DNA from: Echinarachnius parma
Taxonomy: Eukaryota > Echinodermata > Echinoidea > Clypeasteroida > Echinarachniidae
DNA: 64,000 nucleotides
Direction of reading: 5' to 3'
NCBI GenBank assembly: GCA_037951105.1
Contig: JBAMJV010012234.1
Location: forward strand, 1-64,000
The translations under genes and the position numbers were made by a program. The notes below the pieces were generated by a model. The model ran no database searches. It worked only from the letters and a program-made list of their open reading frames with translations, and had not been told where the DNA came from. Shown here piece after piece: positions 10,971-22,400 of the stretch (position 1 is the first letter of the stretch; the number at the start of each line of letters is the position of its first letter).

Positions 10971-11174
10971 TTATAAATTAAATAAATTTCCACACTCTTC
11001 CCAGATCGGTTTTACTTTCTCACAAAGACAAAATAAATGCTCATAAGTTTCTTCATATTTACTACAAAAAGAACATAAATTACTAATAACCATTTTAAAT
11101 GTATATAAATGTAATTTAGTATAAATAATATTATAAAACATTTTAAATTGAAATCCTCTAAGCTTACTAATCAA
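10971..11174 (-). pseudogene. L1/Tx1-like RT C-terminal zinc-finger fragment
   Basis: The minus-strand frame has the Cys/His pattern SFCSKYEETYEHLFCLCEKV followed by PIWEE, which matches the C-terminal zf-RVT-type knuckle of L1-like non-LTR elements (C-x2-C-x7-H-x4-C). Surrounding sequence is AT-rich and full of stops, so this is a decayed LINE remnant. Elements of this type differ from the RTE and CR1-like copies elsewhere in the window. Confidence 0.6.
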
Positions 11175-12235
11175 TGTGCATTGTATAAGTCTTACAAATA
11201 TTAATTGTATACCATAATATTATAAATAAATTATATTAATAAATAGCCTGTGGAGGGCTCAACAATTTGAAAAAAAAAAAAAAAAAATATTATAAATCTG
11301 TTCTAAATTCCGTTCTGCACATGATTTTTCTACTCTCTTATTTAATAAAAATGCGTATATAATTGTTGAGGTTAATTGATCTAACACATATACCTTTTAA
11401 AAAAAAAAATCAATATCTAATTCCCTATCTATATTTGAGTGAGTATTTTTATTTAAAAATTGTTTCCATGAGGGGGGATGCCAAGAAAAATACGTTGTTT
11501 TTTAATAATTTCTCAACTATTTCAACCCTTTCTTTGAAATTCCTCATTTGATTTTATATTGCCTTCCCCATCAACAATATGATGCAACTTATAAATATTT
11601 TGTTTTAAATAATTGTTCATCAAAAGGAACATGACCATCAATAAAAACAAATCTATTATTCTAAATACTCCCATTCCTCTTAGAAGTATTTTTTTTTAAC
11701 AAAAATATTTTCGTGGCCATCCAAACATCCAAACAAGTTGTCAGTAGCATCTCTAAAGGTTCACACTATGATGGCGCTATTTACGATAATATGATGAAAT
11801 ACATATATACAATGCTCTGAATCTAACATTACCGAGATGTTCTCGCCAGTTAGACTGATTAATGTAGACAAATTGAACCTTATTATGTGCAGGTGACATG
11901 CAAATTAGTAAGCAAACACATTACAGTATATAATGAGGTGTGTATGTGCAATTTCTTGAATTTTTACTCAGCAAGCCAGAACCAAAGTGAAATTTGTCAC
12001 TACGAAATATTTGTAGACATCATGAGAACCTCATAAGCAAATTGTAATCACCAAAATAACCTGAAAATACATCACAACATTACTTGCTGTAATACATATA
12101 AATTATTTTATTGATTTTGCGCCGTTTTGTCTTTAAAAAACAAGAAAAGTAATGAGGAAATAAATTTTGGTTAATAACAACCTGTTACTAAAGATTTTTT
12201 CAAAAGAAAGGAAACTGACCAGAAATATAATGTGA
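11175..12235. other. no gene recognised; likely decayed LINE plus unique DNA
   Basis: A/T-rich, with a poly-A run at about 11271-11287 and no conserved frame. The first part is probably further L1-like remnant, because it continues the same minus-strand composition. Confidence 0.4.
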
Positions 12236-12236
12236 T

Positions 12237-12403
12237 TAAAAGCGAGCAAAGAAAATGGGATTCTAACGGGATTCGAACCCGAGACCTCCGGATTGCTAGA
12301 CCGGTGGTTTTCTATAGCTCAGTCGGTAAGAGCACCGGTCTAGCAATCAGGAGGTTTCAGGTTCGAATCCCGTTAGAATCCCATTTTCCTTTGCTCGCTT
12401 TTA
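12237..12403. repeat. tRNA-like palindrome (head-to-head tRNA halves)
   Basis: Left part 12237-12302 and right part about 12335-12403 are inverted copies (agcgagcaaag, gggattctaacgggattcg, gattgctagaccgg and their complements). The right half has a box A-like tagctcagtcggtaagagc and box B-like ggttcgaatcc. The left half carries the same box B on the minus strand. A real single tRNA would not carry its 3' half twice in inverted orientation. Confidence 0.75.
12309..12382 (+). pseudogene. tRNA-like sequence, AGC anticodon position
   Basis: Box A (tagctcagtcggtaagagc), an anticodon-loop-like ctagcaa and box B (ggttcgaatcc) are correctly spaced. The 5' acceptor strand (gttttcta) pairs poorly with the 3' strand (tagaatcc), and the anticodon stem is imperfect. 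A related piece lies at 18893-18945. It is best read as a tRNA-derived repeat, not a functional tRNA. Confidence 0.5.
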
Positions 12404-12789
12404 AAGGGATCTAGTAACTTTGTTGACATGTGCAGAAAGGGATGAAGGCGGGTTGATGCAATGTATATTGTTGTTATCTCATATGTCCACAGGGTATTGT
12501 GTGAAAGTTCCAAGTCAAATGGACATTGCATGGCCAAGTAATGAGCGAAAATGCAAAGTGATATTCACTAACTCACTGCAATCACTTTGTACACGGTCTC
12601 AAAACTCCGGGGGAGTTTTTCTTATCTGAATACTTCGATCGTACATATCTTTGTAACGAAAGGGAAATTTGAAAAACAGAAACCGGTCCCATGATTTTAT
12701 TGTTAATACGAATACAACAAGGTATGAGGGAACCGCTAGAATTAAAATTTTATTTTGAGGATTTGGACAATGTTACTAAGTCCCTTTAA
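12401..12789 (+). mobile_element. TTAA-bounded MITE, family II, copy A
   Basis: Starts TTAAAGGGATCTAGTAAC and ends ggacaatgttactaagtccctttaa: inverted ends at TTAA. Related copies are at 17125-17299 (partial), 23016-23087 (internally deleted), 40446-40831 and 48968-49352. Non-coding. Confidence 0.8.
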
Positions 12790-13353
12790 TCACTAAAGGT
12801 TTTTTGGTAAGAAAAGAACAAACTTCACTTGTTTACGAAGAGAAAACACACATTTTCGAAAACAACAAATACAAATTACTCTTCAGAGCCATGGTTTCCA
12901 TGGCAAAGGCGATTAGCCAATGCATTCAGATTTGATACCATAATATTTTCGAAATATGAATTTTGGAAAAATCACCAAATTTAGTGAAATTCGAACGAAA
13001 ATTGTGGAAGCGATGGCACCGCTCTCCAAATTTGGTACGTATGTATTTTTATGCTGTCAATGATATGCATTACTACACCACTCCTGTAATGGGCATTGGC
13101 ATAGCTATAACTATAAGGGCAAGGAGTGCGCTTGTGTCTCCCCAATAATTTGATAAGTACAATAAAAACAAAAATTATGTTATATTTTAAAATGAACAAA
13201 TGCATAAAATGTGTCCCCTAAACGTTCGCTTACAGCTGCCCCAATCAGTCGGACCACACTTCTTTACTTGATTTAGTAATGCAAGTAGGCATCAATTCTC
13301 ATAAATGTTAGATGCACATTACCTAAAATCATAATGTGCTATATTTTCTTTCT
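12790..13353. other. no gene recognised
   Basis: AT-rich intergenic DNA with no repeat or conserved coding frame identified by eye. Confidence 0.4.
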
Positions 13354-13732
13354 TTAAAGGTGCACCTGTAAAGTGTCAGATATTACCCCAAAATGACATT
13401 TGAGACTTCAATCCTGTACCAAAATCATTGTAAGATATATCCGAATGATGTATGAAAGTTTCATTGAAAAAGAACACTGCTTTCCTGGTTAAAAAGGCGA
13501 AAATATGCGTCAGCTTTTACAACGAATTACTGTATGATGTTTATGACCGTTCATTAACGCTTTTGAGCTGAACGATAGATATCGTCATACTAAAGGGGCA
13601 TTAAAAAAAAGCTAACACTATTTCATTCTTCTCTTACCATAAGCTAAACAACACGGTAGAAGAGAAACGAGGAAGCTCCAAGTAATTTTCGTGGAGTTAG
13701 ACACTTTAAAGGCATCCCTTTAAATGACTATT
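13354..13732. mobile_element. TTAA-bounded MITE, family VI
   Basis: Ends are inverted: TTAAAGGTGCACCTGTAAAG at the left and ctttaaaggcatccctttaa at the right, both with TTAA outermost. About 380 bp, non-coding, single copy in this window. Confidence 0.6.
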
Positions 13733-14101
13733 AACCATATTTATATTTTGTACATGTCAGTTTAGACATTTGACCGGTTAAATATAAAAAATAATTGATT
13801 ATTATTATATGATAGGCGATGAAAAATATATAATTATTGGTTTCACAGAATACATCTAGGTAGTTTTGAAACATGAAAGCAAGTACGATTATAATGACTT
13901 ATGATGATTGTAACCACTTGTTATTATATTTGAAAATCAACATAGAAATAGGTATGTGTCAACATAATATGATAACAGATTCGATGGCGTGATATATTAT
14001 CATCTTATAGCGGTGCTGTTGGCATATTAATGGACCTTTCTTTCTTCTATTTCAATTTCTTACACCGCATAGAAACATATGTGATATGCTCGTTATGAAT
14101 A

Positions 14102-14134
<33 letters not shown>

Positions 14135-14489
14135 AGAGTTTCGTTTTAAAAGGAAATAAGCTCGAGGTTTGAATGATTTTATTCAAGGTAACCATGGTAT
14201 GATTATTCACAACAACAAAAACGAAGCCTTTACAAAAAATACATTCTGCACAAAAAGATTTGGAAATATAAGGAAAATATCAATTTTGAAAAAAGACAGG
14301 TAATATCCACAATAAATGAAAACTTGAAGAATTATTCTGACAATAACATTTTAGAAATAAGTCATGGCTCTACAAGTATTACAGACCTGAGTATTATTCC
14401 CATTTTACCTATTGACATGTAAATTACATCAAAATGAGGCAAACTGAGATAACTTGTTTTCCAATTTTTGTTTAACTCTTAAGAAATTA
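13733..14489. other. no gene recognised; contains (ATT)n
   Basis: AT-rich, with a perfect ATT microsatellite at about 14102-14133. That microsatellite may be the tail of a decayed SINE or LINE. Confidence 0.5.
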
Positions 14490-14729
14490 ATATAAATCAT
14501 TTCAAGTTTAAGTGCAATTATGGTTTCGAGTTACGTGGTAAACAAAAGAGATTTCCTTATTTATGAAATTATACAACTCACCATAGGATTAGGCTGAAGT
14601 TGTTGTTTTTTATTTCGGGGGGGGGGGGGGGGGGGGGGGTGGTGTGGGTGAAAGGGAGGGGTTTGTTTCCGTATCGTATTACTTTATTACTTCCCCTTAC
14701 ATACTAAAAACCAAGGTACATATTTGGGT

Positions 14730-14955
14730 TTATGTTCTCTTGGTCTACACTCAGTTGGTCTATAACTCATTTGGTCTACTACCTGATGCCTTTAACTTCA
14801 ATTTCCCCCAACTCCAAACACGATCCCTAACCCTAACATTAATCCATACCCCTAACCCTAATCATAATCCCTAATTATAATCATAAGCCCCCGAATTCAT
14901 CATTTTCTAGTAGACCAAATGGATGTAGACCAATTGGCAAGTTATCCATATTTGC
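14730..14955. repeat. small inverted-repeat region (ttggtctac) with telomere-like runs
   Basis: Left copies of cttggtctac/gttggtctat/tttggtctac (about 14738-14781) are inverted as gtagaccaaat and gtagaccaatt (about 14910-14945). Between them are ccctaaccctaa stretches (14824-14872). No coding signal. Confidence 0.5.
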
Positions 14956-15420
14956 ACCCTATTAAAAAGCAGCACCGTAGACTTGCACCTTTATACAGGG
15001 GTGTAAGTATGCAATATGCACTTTTAAAGGTGCCGAATTATCATGATTATAGCACATTTAATGGTTCTGATATTATTGAACGGTTTGCACCCTTAAATGG
15101 TGCAAATTATAATCTGTATTTTTTAGTATCTAAGAGATTGCAGATTGATTACTCTGCTTTCACCCTCTTGCATGGAAATACCCATAGCAACCCACCCACT
15201 AGTCTCGAAACTTGTCCAACGTCAATAAATGTCAACTCACACAACTCACGTCGATACCGTACTAATGTGTCGATCATAATTCATAATTGTAATTGCTTGC
15301 GAAAGTATAGGGTACTTTGGTAATTGTGACAAATAGATTGATTAGCTGAGATTATGCATGCACGTGATTCGAAAGTACAACCATAGCATAACATCTTAAA
15401 GTTTTACAGCGGCGTTTCTG

Positions 15421-16096
15421 TACAGGGTGGTCCCCCAAAAAACGCAACGGGATACTTCCCATAACAGAGAAACGTTATCACTAGCTTCACAAGATAGGTA
15501 ACCTTCCACATATGATATGTGAGAATCGTAGGGCGTCATTAGTGACACCATGTCAGGTTCCAATTCTTGTCTATTTCTACAAAGTTTGTGCCTGAAAATC
15601 ACCCTTCCTGCCCCTCATAGCACCAATCAATGAGTAATTCGTACACCTTTGTTAATGTATATTCATCTGTATAACCAAGGTTACCCGAGAGAAGGGGCAT
15701 GGTATTGAGTAAGTGGGGTCAACATTGATGAGGTACGTTTAACATAAGAGCCTTATGTACATGATGTACTGTACATGTCCTGAACTGGAACCATATTGTG
15801 CGTGTGACGGTATTTTGATATTCTGATTCAACTTGAATAGAATGGGAGGAGAGAGAGGGGTAGAGATGAAGATGTGTGAGAGGGGAACACAGCCTGGGGT
15901 TCCCCCCCCCCCTTCCTTCTACCCGTTATTTGCATTTCGCCTCTGTTGAGCACGTATACAACAATGTACAATCGGTTGTAGCGATCACTCTGTCAAATAT
16001 CTTATCTTGTTATCATCGCCCTATCTAGTGAACATAGTCGTTACGTTTCTCTATAATGGCAAGTATACCGTTCCGGTTTTTCCGGGCCACCCTGTA
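15421..16096 (+). mobile_element. ACAGGGTGG foldback element, divergent copy
   Basis: Begins tacagggtggtcccccaaaa and ends cgggccaccctgta, with inverted termini. Its internal motif gacaccatgtcaggttcca also occurs in the copy at 18272-18812, and agtcggtgcctgaaaatcac links it to the fragment at 53033. Lies inside the 5' flank of receptor copy 1. Confidence 0.7.
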
Positions 16097-16739
16097 TAAG
16101 GGTATGATATATAATGTTATTAGTCTTGATTTGCTGGACAACATAAACGCTTTCGTCGCCAGAAGTTGAACGTCAAATACTCCAGCGCACAGGGCAATAG
16201 GCACTCATAACACTTAAAAGGTTAACTAAAACATTTTAATAAACCTGCAGCAAATAAATGACACCAACGGCACTTAAAATATTTAATGAAAGCCTTAATT
16301 GATACTAATGTCATTATTATCCATTGTTTCAGGTACCGATAAAATCATCAGTATCCAGATTAAAATAAAAACTTCCGTGATCATAACCTGAAGTAGGCTA
16401 GGTGATACAGTACTGCATTTATAAACTGACTGTGCTTTGACGGGATTCAAGTATTATGTAGATATAATCTCGTTTTGTTAATTATAGTATTGGAACTTTC
16501 GACGGTCGATAAACACGTCAAGTTCGAAAATACTTCCTTATTTAAGGCACAACTTCATCAAACCTAATATGCGCACACCAACGGAATTCGAATAGTTAAT
16601 TAAAACATGTAGTTATGTTTTGTTCTCTAGTAGTAAAACTTGCAGCAGCCAAAAAAACACATCAAGTTCGAAATTAATGCAAAATTCCGTAATAATAAAC
16701 CATTACAAAAATGCATTAATTCCTTCGGACTTTGTTAAG

Positions 16740-16929
16740 ACCTAGTGTTCCAGACCGTTCAACAATGATGATTAAAAAGGTTCACATATACAATTTAGTC
16801 TGATTCGACTAACTGTTTGGATTATAGTAGGACAATCTGGATGTCTGCACACATCCTATCCAAGACGTTTTATAACGCGATTGACAATTTATTGGATTGT
16901 ACTGATTAATAATCTCTCCGATAGCAATT
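16740..16929 (+). promoter_or_regulatory. conserved 5' flank of receptor copy 1
   Basis: Shares tttagtctgattcgactaac, the ccaagacgtttta/aagaacgtcttg region and caattatgaag with the 190 bp before the start codon of copy 2 (about 41800-41967). Retention of these blocks may reflect promoter function or just shared descent. No clear TATA box can be assigned. Confidence 0.3.
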
Positions 16930-16973
16930 ATGAAGAACCGCGAACACCGCTTTATTGCGCTTTTCAGTGTTTA
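16930..16973 (+). pseudogene. receptor copy 1, signal-peptide exon, out of frame
   Basis: It aligns with exon 1 of copy 2: atgaagaaccgcgaaca matches atgaagagccgggaaca, and the donor context gtgagtagacatc is identical. It is 44 nt where copy 2 has 55, so it ends in phase 2, while the next exon (19117) needs phase 1. Joined at this donor the frame would meet TAG at the junction. A weaker GT at 16967 would restore phase but leave too short a hydrophobic stretch for a signal peptide. Either this exon is dead, or copy 1 uses another first exon that I cannot see. Confidence 0.6.
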
Positions 16974-17124
16974 GTGAGTAGACATCGTGTTTTACGTTCT
17001 AATCAGGCCATTTTCCTATATTCTTCAGGTGTGAATTTGTATCCAGTTGTCATAGTGTGAAAAAAATTATGAATGGTGGGTAAAATGAGTAGTTTTGTAC
17101 GCAGTTGTGACTATCCAGTGGATA

Positions 17125-17299
17125 GTTAAAGAATCCGAACAGATGAATAGAAAATATCTTTATAACAATAGGGAAATGTGAAAAACAAAAACCTGTTCCA
17201 TGCTCGATTTCGGCAATACGAATACAACAAGATATGAAAGAATTTCTAGATTTCTAATTAAGTTATGTGGATTTGGACAATGTTACTAGATCTCTTTAA
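17125..17299 (+). mobile_element. family II MITE, 5'-deleted copy
   Basis: Contains gggaaatgtgaaaaacaaaa, aatacaacaagatatg and the end ggacaatgttactagatctc followed by tttaa. It matches the right half of 12401-12789. Confidence 0.65.
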
Positions 17300-18045
17300 G
17301 TATAATAATGAACAAAGTAGTCTTCCCAATCAGTTAATTTAAACCTTACTATACAGAAACAAGGTAAACCATTGTCAACTCAATGTGAAATATAAATGAC
17401 ACTGGAATATCTGCTTCAATGAAAACCTGCGTGTAATGATCATCTCTCTATATATAAACGATTTTATATTGATTCATTTCGGAAGGTTTTCTGACTTAAA
17501 GGGGACCACCAGGCAAAAAACAACACATAATTATATGTTTTGGTGCCGTTTGTGATATCAAATAGATACCCATCATTTTGCAAAGGGTTGTATTATTCAT
17601 AAACAATGCAATAAATTACCACCACTTACGGAACCACTATTATGTTGTGGTTCCGTACGCGCCAAACATTAGCGAATGCACCAAGTCTATTCACGCGTAC
17701 GTTTGGAAACAATAATATCCGGACGATTCGTTCGCTCTGCAAAAAGGAGGTAGTCTTCGTACATGCATACCCATGAACGCATGCTTTAGAATGGTGATGC
17801 GTTTTCCAATTTGTTATACTTGATGCATTTGTTAATTAAACTACACAGTATAATGCGCTATACAAATTTAATTTATTATTATTATTATTATATTTCCATT
17901 GTCAAGATATTTGTTTGTTTCGTGATGGACAAGAGAACTACCAACATAATATGAAGCATGTAAACAATTAATGCAATATTTTTCACTGAAGTTTCGATTT
18001 TGGTATCATACAAAATCAGTCTATCCTACTATAATTAAAATATTG

Positions 18046-18391
18046 TAGAGTCTAGATAAGTTGATTCAATTATCCTATGATTAGTGACCGGTTAAAACAG
18101 GGTGGCCCAAAAAACGGAACGGGGCACTTCCCAATATAAAGTAACAAAAGTATTATGTCCATCGGATAGGGTGTCTTTTCCAATGAAAAACGATACCAAG
18201 AACAGTCATTTTGGTCATTCTAGAGTCTAGATAAGTTGATTCAATTATCCTTTGATTAGTGACCGGTTAAAACAGGGTGGCCCAAAAAACGGAACGGGGC
18301 ACTTCCCAATATAAAGTAACAAAAGTGGTATGTCCATCGGATAGGGTGTCTTTTCCAATGAAAAACGATACCAAGAACAGTCATTTTGGTC
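18046..18391 (+). repeat. recent tandem duplication, period 175 bp
   Basis: Positions 18046-18216 and 18221-18391 are nearly identical (differences include cctatg/cctttg and attatg/ggtatg). Each contains an ACAGGGTGG element end, so the left arm of the element at 18272-18812 has been duplicated together with its flank. Confidence 0.9.
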
Positions 18392-18812
18392 GTGTAGTCT
18401 TTATTTTAGGGCGCTGTGAGTGACAGCATGTCAGGTTCCCATGTTTGTACATTTTTACCAAGTCAGTGCTTGATAAATCGCACTTATTGCCCGTCATAGT
18501 ATCAACAAGGAACAATACGCGCACCATTGTTAGTGTGCATTCAGCTGTGTGCCGAGAGAATGGGCACTGTTGTTCAATGCTATGACGGGCAAGTGCGATT
18601 CTTCAAGCACTGATTTGGTAAAAATTGACAAAAATGGAAACCTGACATGGTGTCACTAACAGCGCCCAAAAACAAAAACTACCCGTCCAAAATGACTGTC
18701 TTTGGTGTCGTTTTTTTTATTGGAAAAGACACCTTATCCAATGGACATACCAATCATGTTGTTAATATATTTTGGGAAGTGCCCCGTTCCGTGTTTTAGG
18801 GGCCACCCTGTA
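18272..18812. mobile_element. ACAGGGTGG foldback element with about 270-bp arms
   Basis: The left arm starts acagggtggcccaaaaaacg and the right arm ends ttaggggccaccctgta. Inverted matches continue inward: atgtccatcgga, aacgataccaagaacagtca, ccatgtcaggtt/aacctgacatgg, and tgcccgtcatag/ctatgacgggca. The arms almost meet near 18540. Non-coding, and possibly able to fold when transcribed. Confidence 0.8.
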
Positions 18813-18892
18813 TAGCTTCTGACTAATCGAGCAATGACAAGGGTTTCATAGGAACGTCCCCCATTCAAGAGTCTTCATGGCTCTGTTACGGT

Positions 18893-18945
18893 TGAGCACC
18901 GGTCTAGCAATCCGGAGGTCTCGGGTTCGATTCCCGGCGAAGCCC
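18893..18945 (+). pseudogene. partial tRNA-like sequence
   Basis: Shares gagcaccggtctagcaatcc with the tRNA-like repeat at 12309, and has the box B gggttcgattcccgg. The 5' third is degenerate (ctctgttacgg), so it is a fragment. Confidence 0.5.
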
Positions 18946-19116
18946 TTTTCCTGCTCATGTTCGATCATTTACACACTATTCCTAGTCAGTTTCCTCTGGA
19001 TACAATGATAATACAATACAGTCAGTCGTATGAAATGAAAAAATGACACATTGTTTTAACATGTTTAAGTCAATGTGCATAACTAGCATTGCACGTTCTA
19101 CTATCGAAATTGACAG

Positions 19117-19485
19117 GGAAATCATACCAACTTCTGCAAGATGAGTTAGAGATCGTCGACATTACAACGGGTCGTACCTACATCAATGGGACTCTTTACG
19201 CCATTTTCAATGAAAGCCACACCCTCACCTGCTCAGTTCTGACAACCTCCAAGCCTCCACCAAACATATTATGGTCGTCACCAGATGAAGATGCCGTAGT
19301 CATAATCGATGTCACAGACCAGGTCAATCGTCCGAGTGACATCAATCAAAACTTGACACTCTCATCGAGAACAGCAATACTGACTGCAGCCGCGTACGAT
19401 GATGCGAGCAAGAGGATCCTGTGTTCGGCTTGGCATTTTGGGCTAAGTCGGAGATTTTCGGTATTCGTTAACCTTGAGGTTGGAG
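19117..19485 (+). CDS. receptor copy 1, Ig-domain exon
   Basis: Acceptor ttgacag, donor gtaagc. Encodes GKSYQLLQDELEIVD, the first Ig cysteine in HTLTCSVL, the tryptophan in NILWSS, and the second cysteine in KRILCSAWHF. Several N-glycosylation sites (NGT, NES, NLT). It is one codon longer than copy 2 (an extra Ala before YDD). Confidence 0.85.
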
Positions 19486-22400
19486 GTAAGCATTTATATA
19501 TTTATAATCATTTATTGACAGGCTACAAGTCGGCGTATCATAAATGAAGGAATTTGAGAGCATTGATGAATTATTTGTGACATAGACTTTGGAATGGCTA
19601 CATAATTATTTATAGGTTTCTTACTTTATGTGTTTTTTCTTGCTTGATGTCATAAACAATCCATTATGATCTACCCAAGCCTCTCTTAAAATTAACCAAC
19701 ACACATTAATGACAGTCGATCACTCCTTATACAGTCAAACCTGTCAATGCGACCTCCTGTCTATAGCGACCACCTGCTCATAACGACCGCTCTCTGGTCC
19801 CCCCGTGAAAAACCATGTGTTAAGCGACCTGCGTAATGCGACCACCTGCCTAACGCGACCAGCGACCACCCTATTTGTGTCCAGACACACATATAAATCT
19901 GTGTATAGCGACCACAAAATTAGCGCTTGAGCGCCCAATGCATCAAATCTCTTGCCTCTGGTCGCTCAAGGCTCCAATTCTGAACATGTCGATGCATAAA
20001 ACAAGTTTTTAAAATGACAATGAACTTCAGACAAACCACGCTAAATTACCGACAAAAAGTGCTTCAACTCATGAACAAAGAATATTCAAGCTCTTCAGTA
20101 CCTGGTGCTGATACGGATATGCGTTGAACAAAGGCACTATACTACATCACAACATCACTAACAAACTTGAATAGCCGAGACGAGTTTTTCTCACTCTTTT
20201 TAATGATAATCCTTGCGCTCCTTGCATTTTTACTTCAGAATTATATAGAAAACTATACTGTGCATTAGCGTAGCTGATTCTGTCATGATGAAAAACATAA
20301 TAAATGGCACATTGACACATTTTGTAATTTCAATTTCACTAGGGTTAGATAATACAAACATTTAATATCATTTTAAATATAACGCCATTGATATATCATT
20401 TCAATTTTGTTGTGGTTATTCATGCAACAAATACTAAATGTAACTAACTATCGAAATGTGCGTGTACAGATGTCAATTAATTACACATGTGCATATAGTC
20501 ACGATATGCGACCATAAATTCAAAATGGCCGCCATCCTGTCTAATGCGACCAACTGTCTATAGCGACCGCTTTTCGCCGGTCCCTTGAGTGGTCGCTATA
20601 GACAGGTTTGACTGTACTTATAGTATAACATGTACCCCGAGCAACTTTTACATGAACCTTGGTTATGGTTGGAATATTACTTTCAAAATGCCCCTGGACC
20701 GGCTTTACACCACTGCATGAAACCTCTTCTATCATGATTGATGAATTTCCCTGAACCATTGTACTTCATATTGCATTATCTAATTTTATTTTCGTTCATC
20801 CCCATCGACTTAGAGTTACCTGGAACCCCAACCGCCCTCTCGATAGTGAAGTCATCTACAACCACTAACTCTCTTCTCCTCACGTGGATCCCCGGCTACT
20901 CTTACGGTTGGAATATGACTTTCACACTGACCTACTGCACTGAACCGACCCTAAACAAATGCAAGGAGGCCTCTGGAATTCAGCCTTCCTGGTTCGTCCT
21001 TGACAACCTGGCACCATCGACGCAGTATCGGATGGACATCCGAAGTGAGAGTGTCTTTGGATACAGTAACGCTACTAGACTCGTTGCATCGACAAAACGT
21101 AGGTATTTTTTAACTGATGTGTTGGTTTGTATGGTTACCATGACCGCAACCACATCGACATCATTCAGTAGACTGTCAGGAATGGCAGTGACTTTAGCCT
21201 GAGTTATGTCACACATTTCGTTGCTCTGACGGCACGTCATGAACTACCGACTACTTCGTCGCCTATGTATCATAACCCTTTTATTCAAAGTGATCCATTT
21301 AGTTCATATTCTTTTTCCAAAAGTGATATTTCAGAATTCATATAATATGACGAATTTACATAGCGCTTAATGCAAACAAGCCTCTAAGCGCTTTAGAAAA
21401 GGAAATTATAGTATACGAAGTAAAGAAATAGAGAGTGGTTGAGCTATGACTGATAATGTTGTTTGACGAGATGATTTTTTAGATTATCTTTGAATGAGTA
21501 AATTGAGGGAGAGTTCTTGACCCAGTTAGGCAGAACTGAAAAGAAATCTTAAATTTCTAATCAATTTTGTTTGAATTTAACAAAGTTTATGGATCACTTC
21601 AATCTTAATAATATCATGGCTATAGCTGAAAATGTCTTGTATCCGTCAAACTCCTGATAATGCTTCAGCCAGGTTCGCAGTATCACATGATATTAATGGG
21701 CGAGACTGTCTTTGATCATGTTAAAGGGGTAGTTCAGTTTTGGTATAGAGGGCGCTGCACAAAATAATTTTGCTGTGAGATAATGAACAACTGAGTGTGG
21801 AATTTGAAAGAGCATACAATGTTAATGACAGAATAAACTTTATTTGATCAAAATCGGTTCAGAAAGGGCTGAGATATCAATAAATATATCCGATCGGAAT
21901 AAATCTAGGCCCCAGATTTATTCGATGATTTATTTGTATTTTTTTTAATGCTTACAATTTTTCAAAAATTCTCCAAAGGGTTTTTTAAATAGGTGTTGAT
22001 GATCTCTTTATTTAATTCTTATTTCAACAAAACATCACATGCATACTTGTGTATGAGAACTGATTGAAACAAATGCTTTTTTTTTTACAGAGCCCCCTTT
22101 TGTGTTTTAATTGCTCTTTTTTAATAATAACAACCTTTTTACTTATTCGTTTGTAATTGTCTATACCTTTCGAGCATGATGGAGTTATAACTACAAGTTC
22201 TTAATGTTATTATGCAGGTTTTGGTTACTAAAGCTCATCCTTACCAGAACAGTACTACCCCTAGTGCTCCATTCACATTACAATATTTTTCCAAAAGTAA
22301 TATTTGAGACTAATAATAATAATATAAACGTTTATATAGCACAGCTATGATTTTATAATGTTCATTTGTATTAGACATCTTCAATGTATGATACTAACAT

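Larger units (their letters stand above)
14490..16929 (+). repeat. left part of segmental duplication (upstream of receptor copy 1)
   Basis: Short collinear matches to 39860-41967 include aagtttaagtgcaattatgg/aagttaagatgcaattaaat near 14505 and 39876, caacgtcaataaatgtca at about 15218 and 40219, ttgcgaaagtat near 15297 and 40331, gacaccaacggcac/gacaccaacagcat at 16260 and 41246, and tatccattgttt. The order is kept over about 2.4 kb versus 2.1 kb. This marks an old tandem duplication that carried the receptor gene and its 5' flank. Confidence 0.7.

Noticed and set aside
12309-12382. Functional tRNA gene
   Set aside because: Poor acceptor pairing and inverted duplication of its 3' half; kept only as tRNA-like pseudogene.
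14919-15323. 134-codon open frame with ATG
   Set aside because: No domain or splice context, and it overlaps non-coding sequence that is duplicated at 40200-40400 without conserving the frame.
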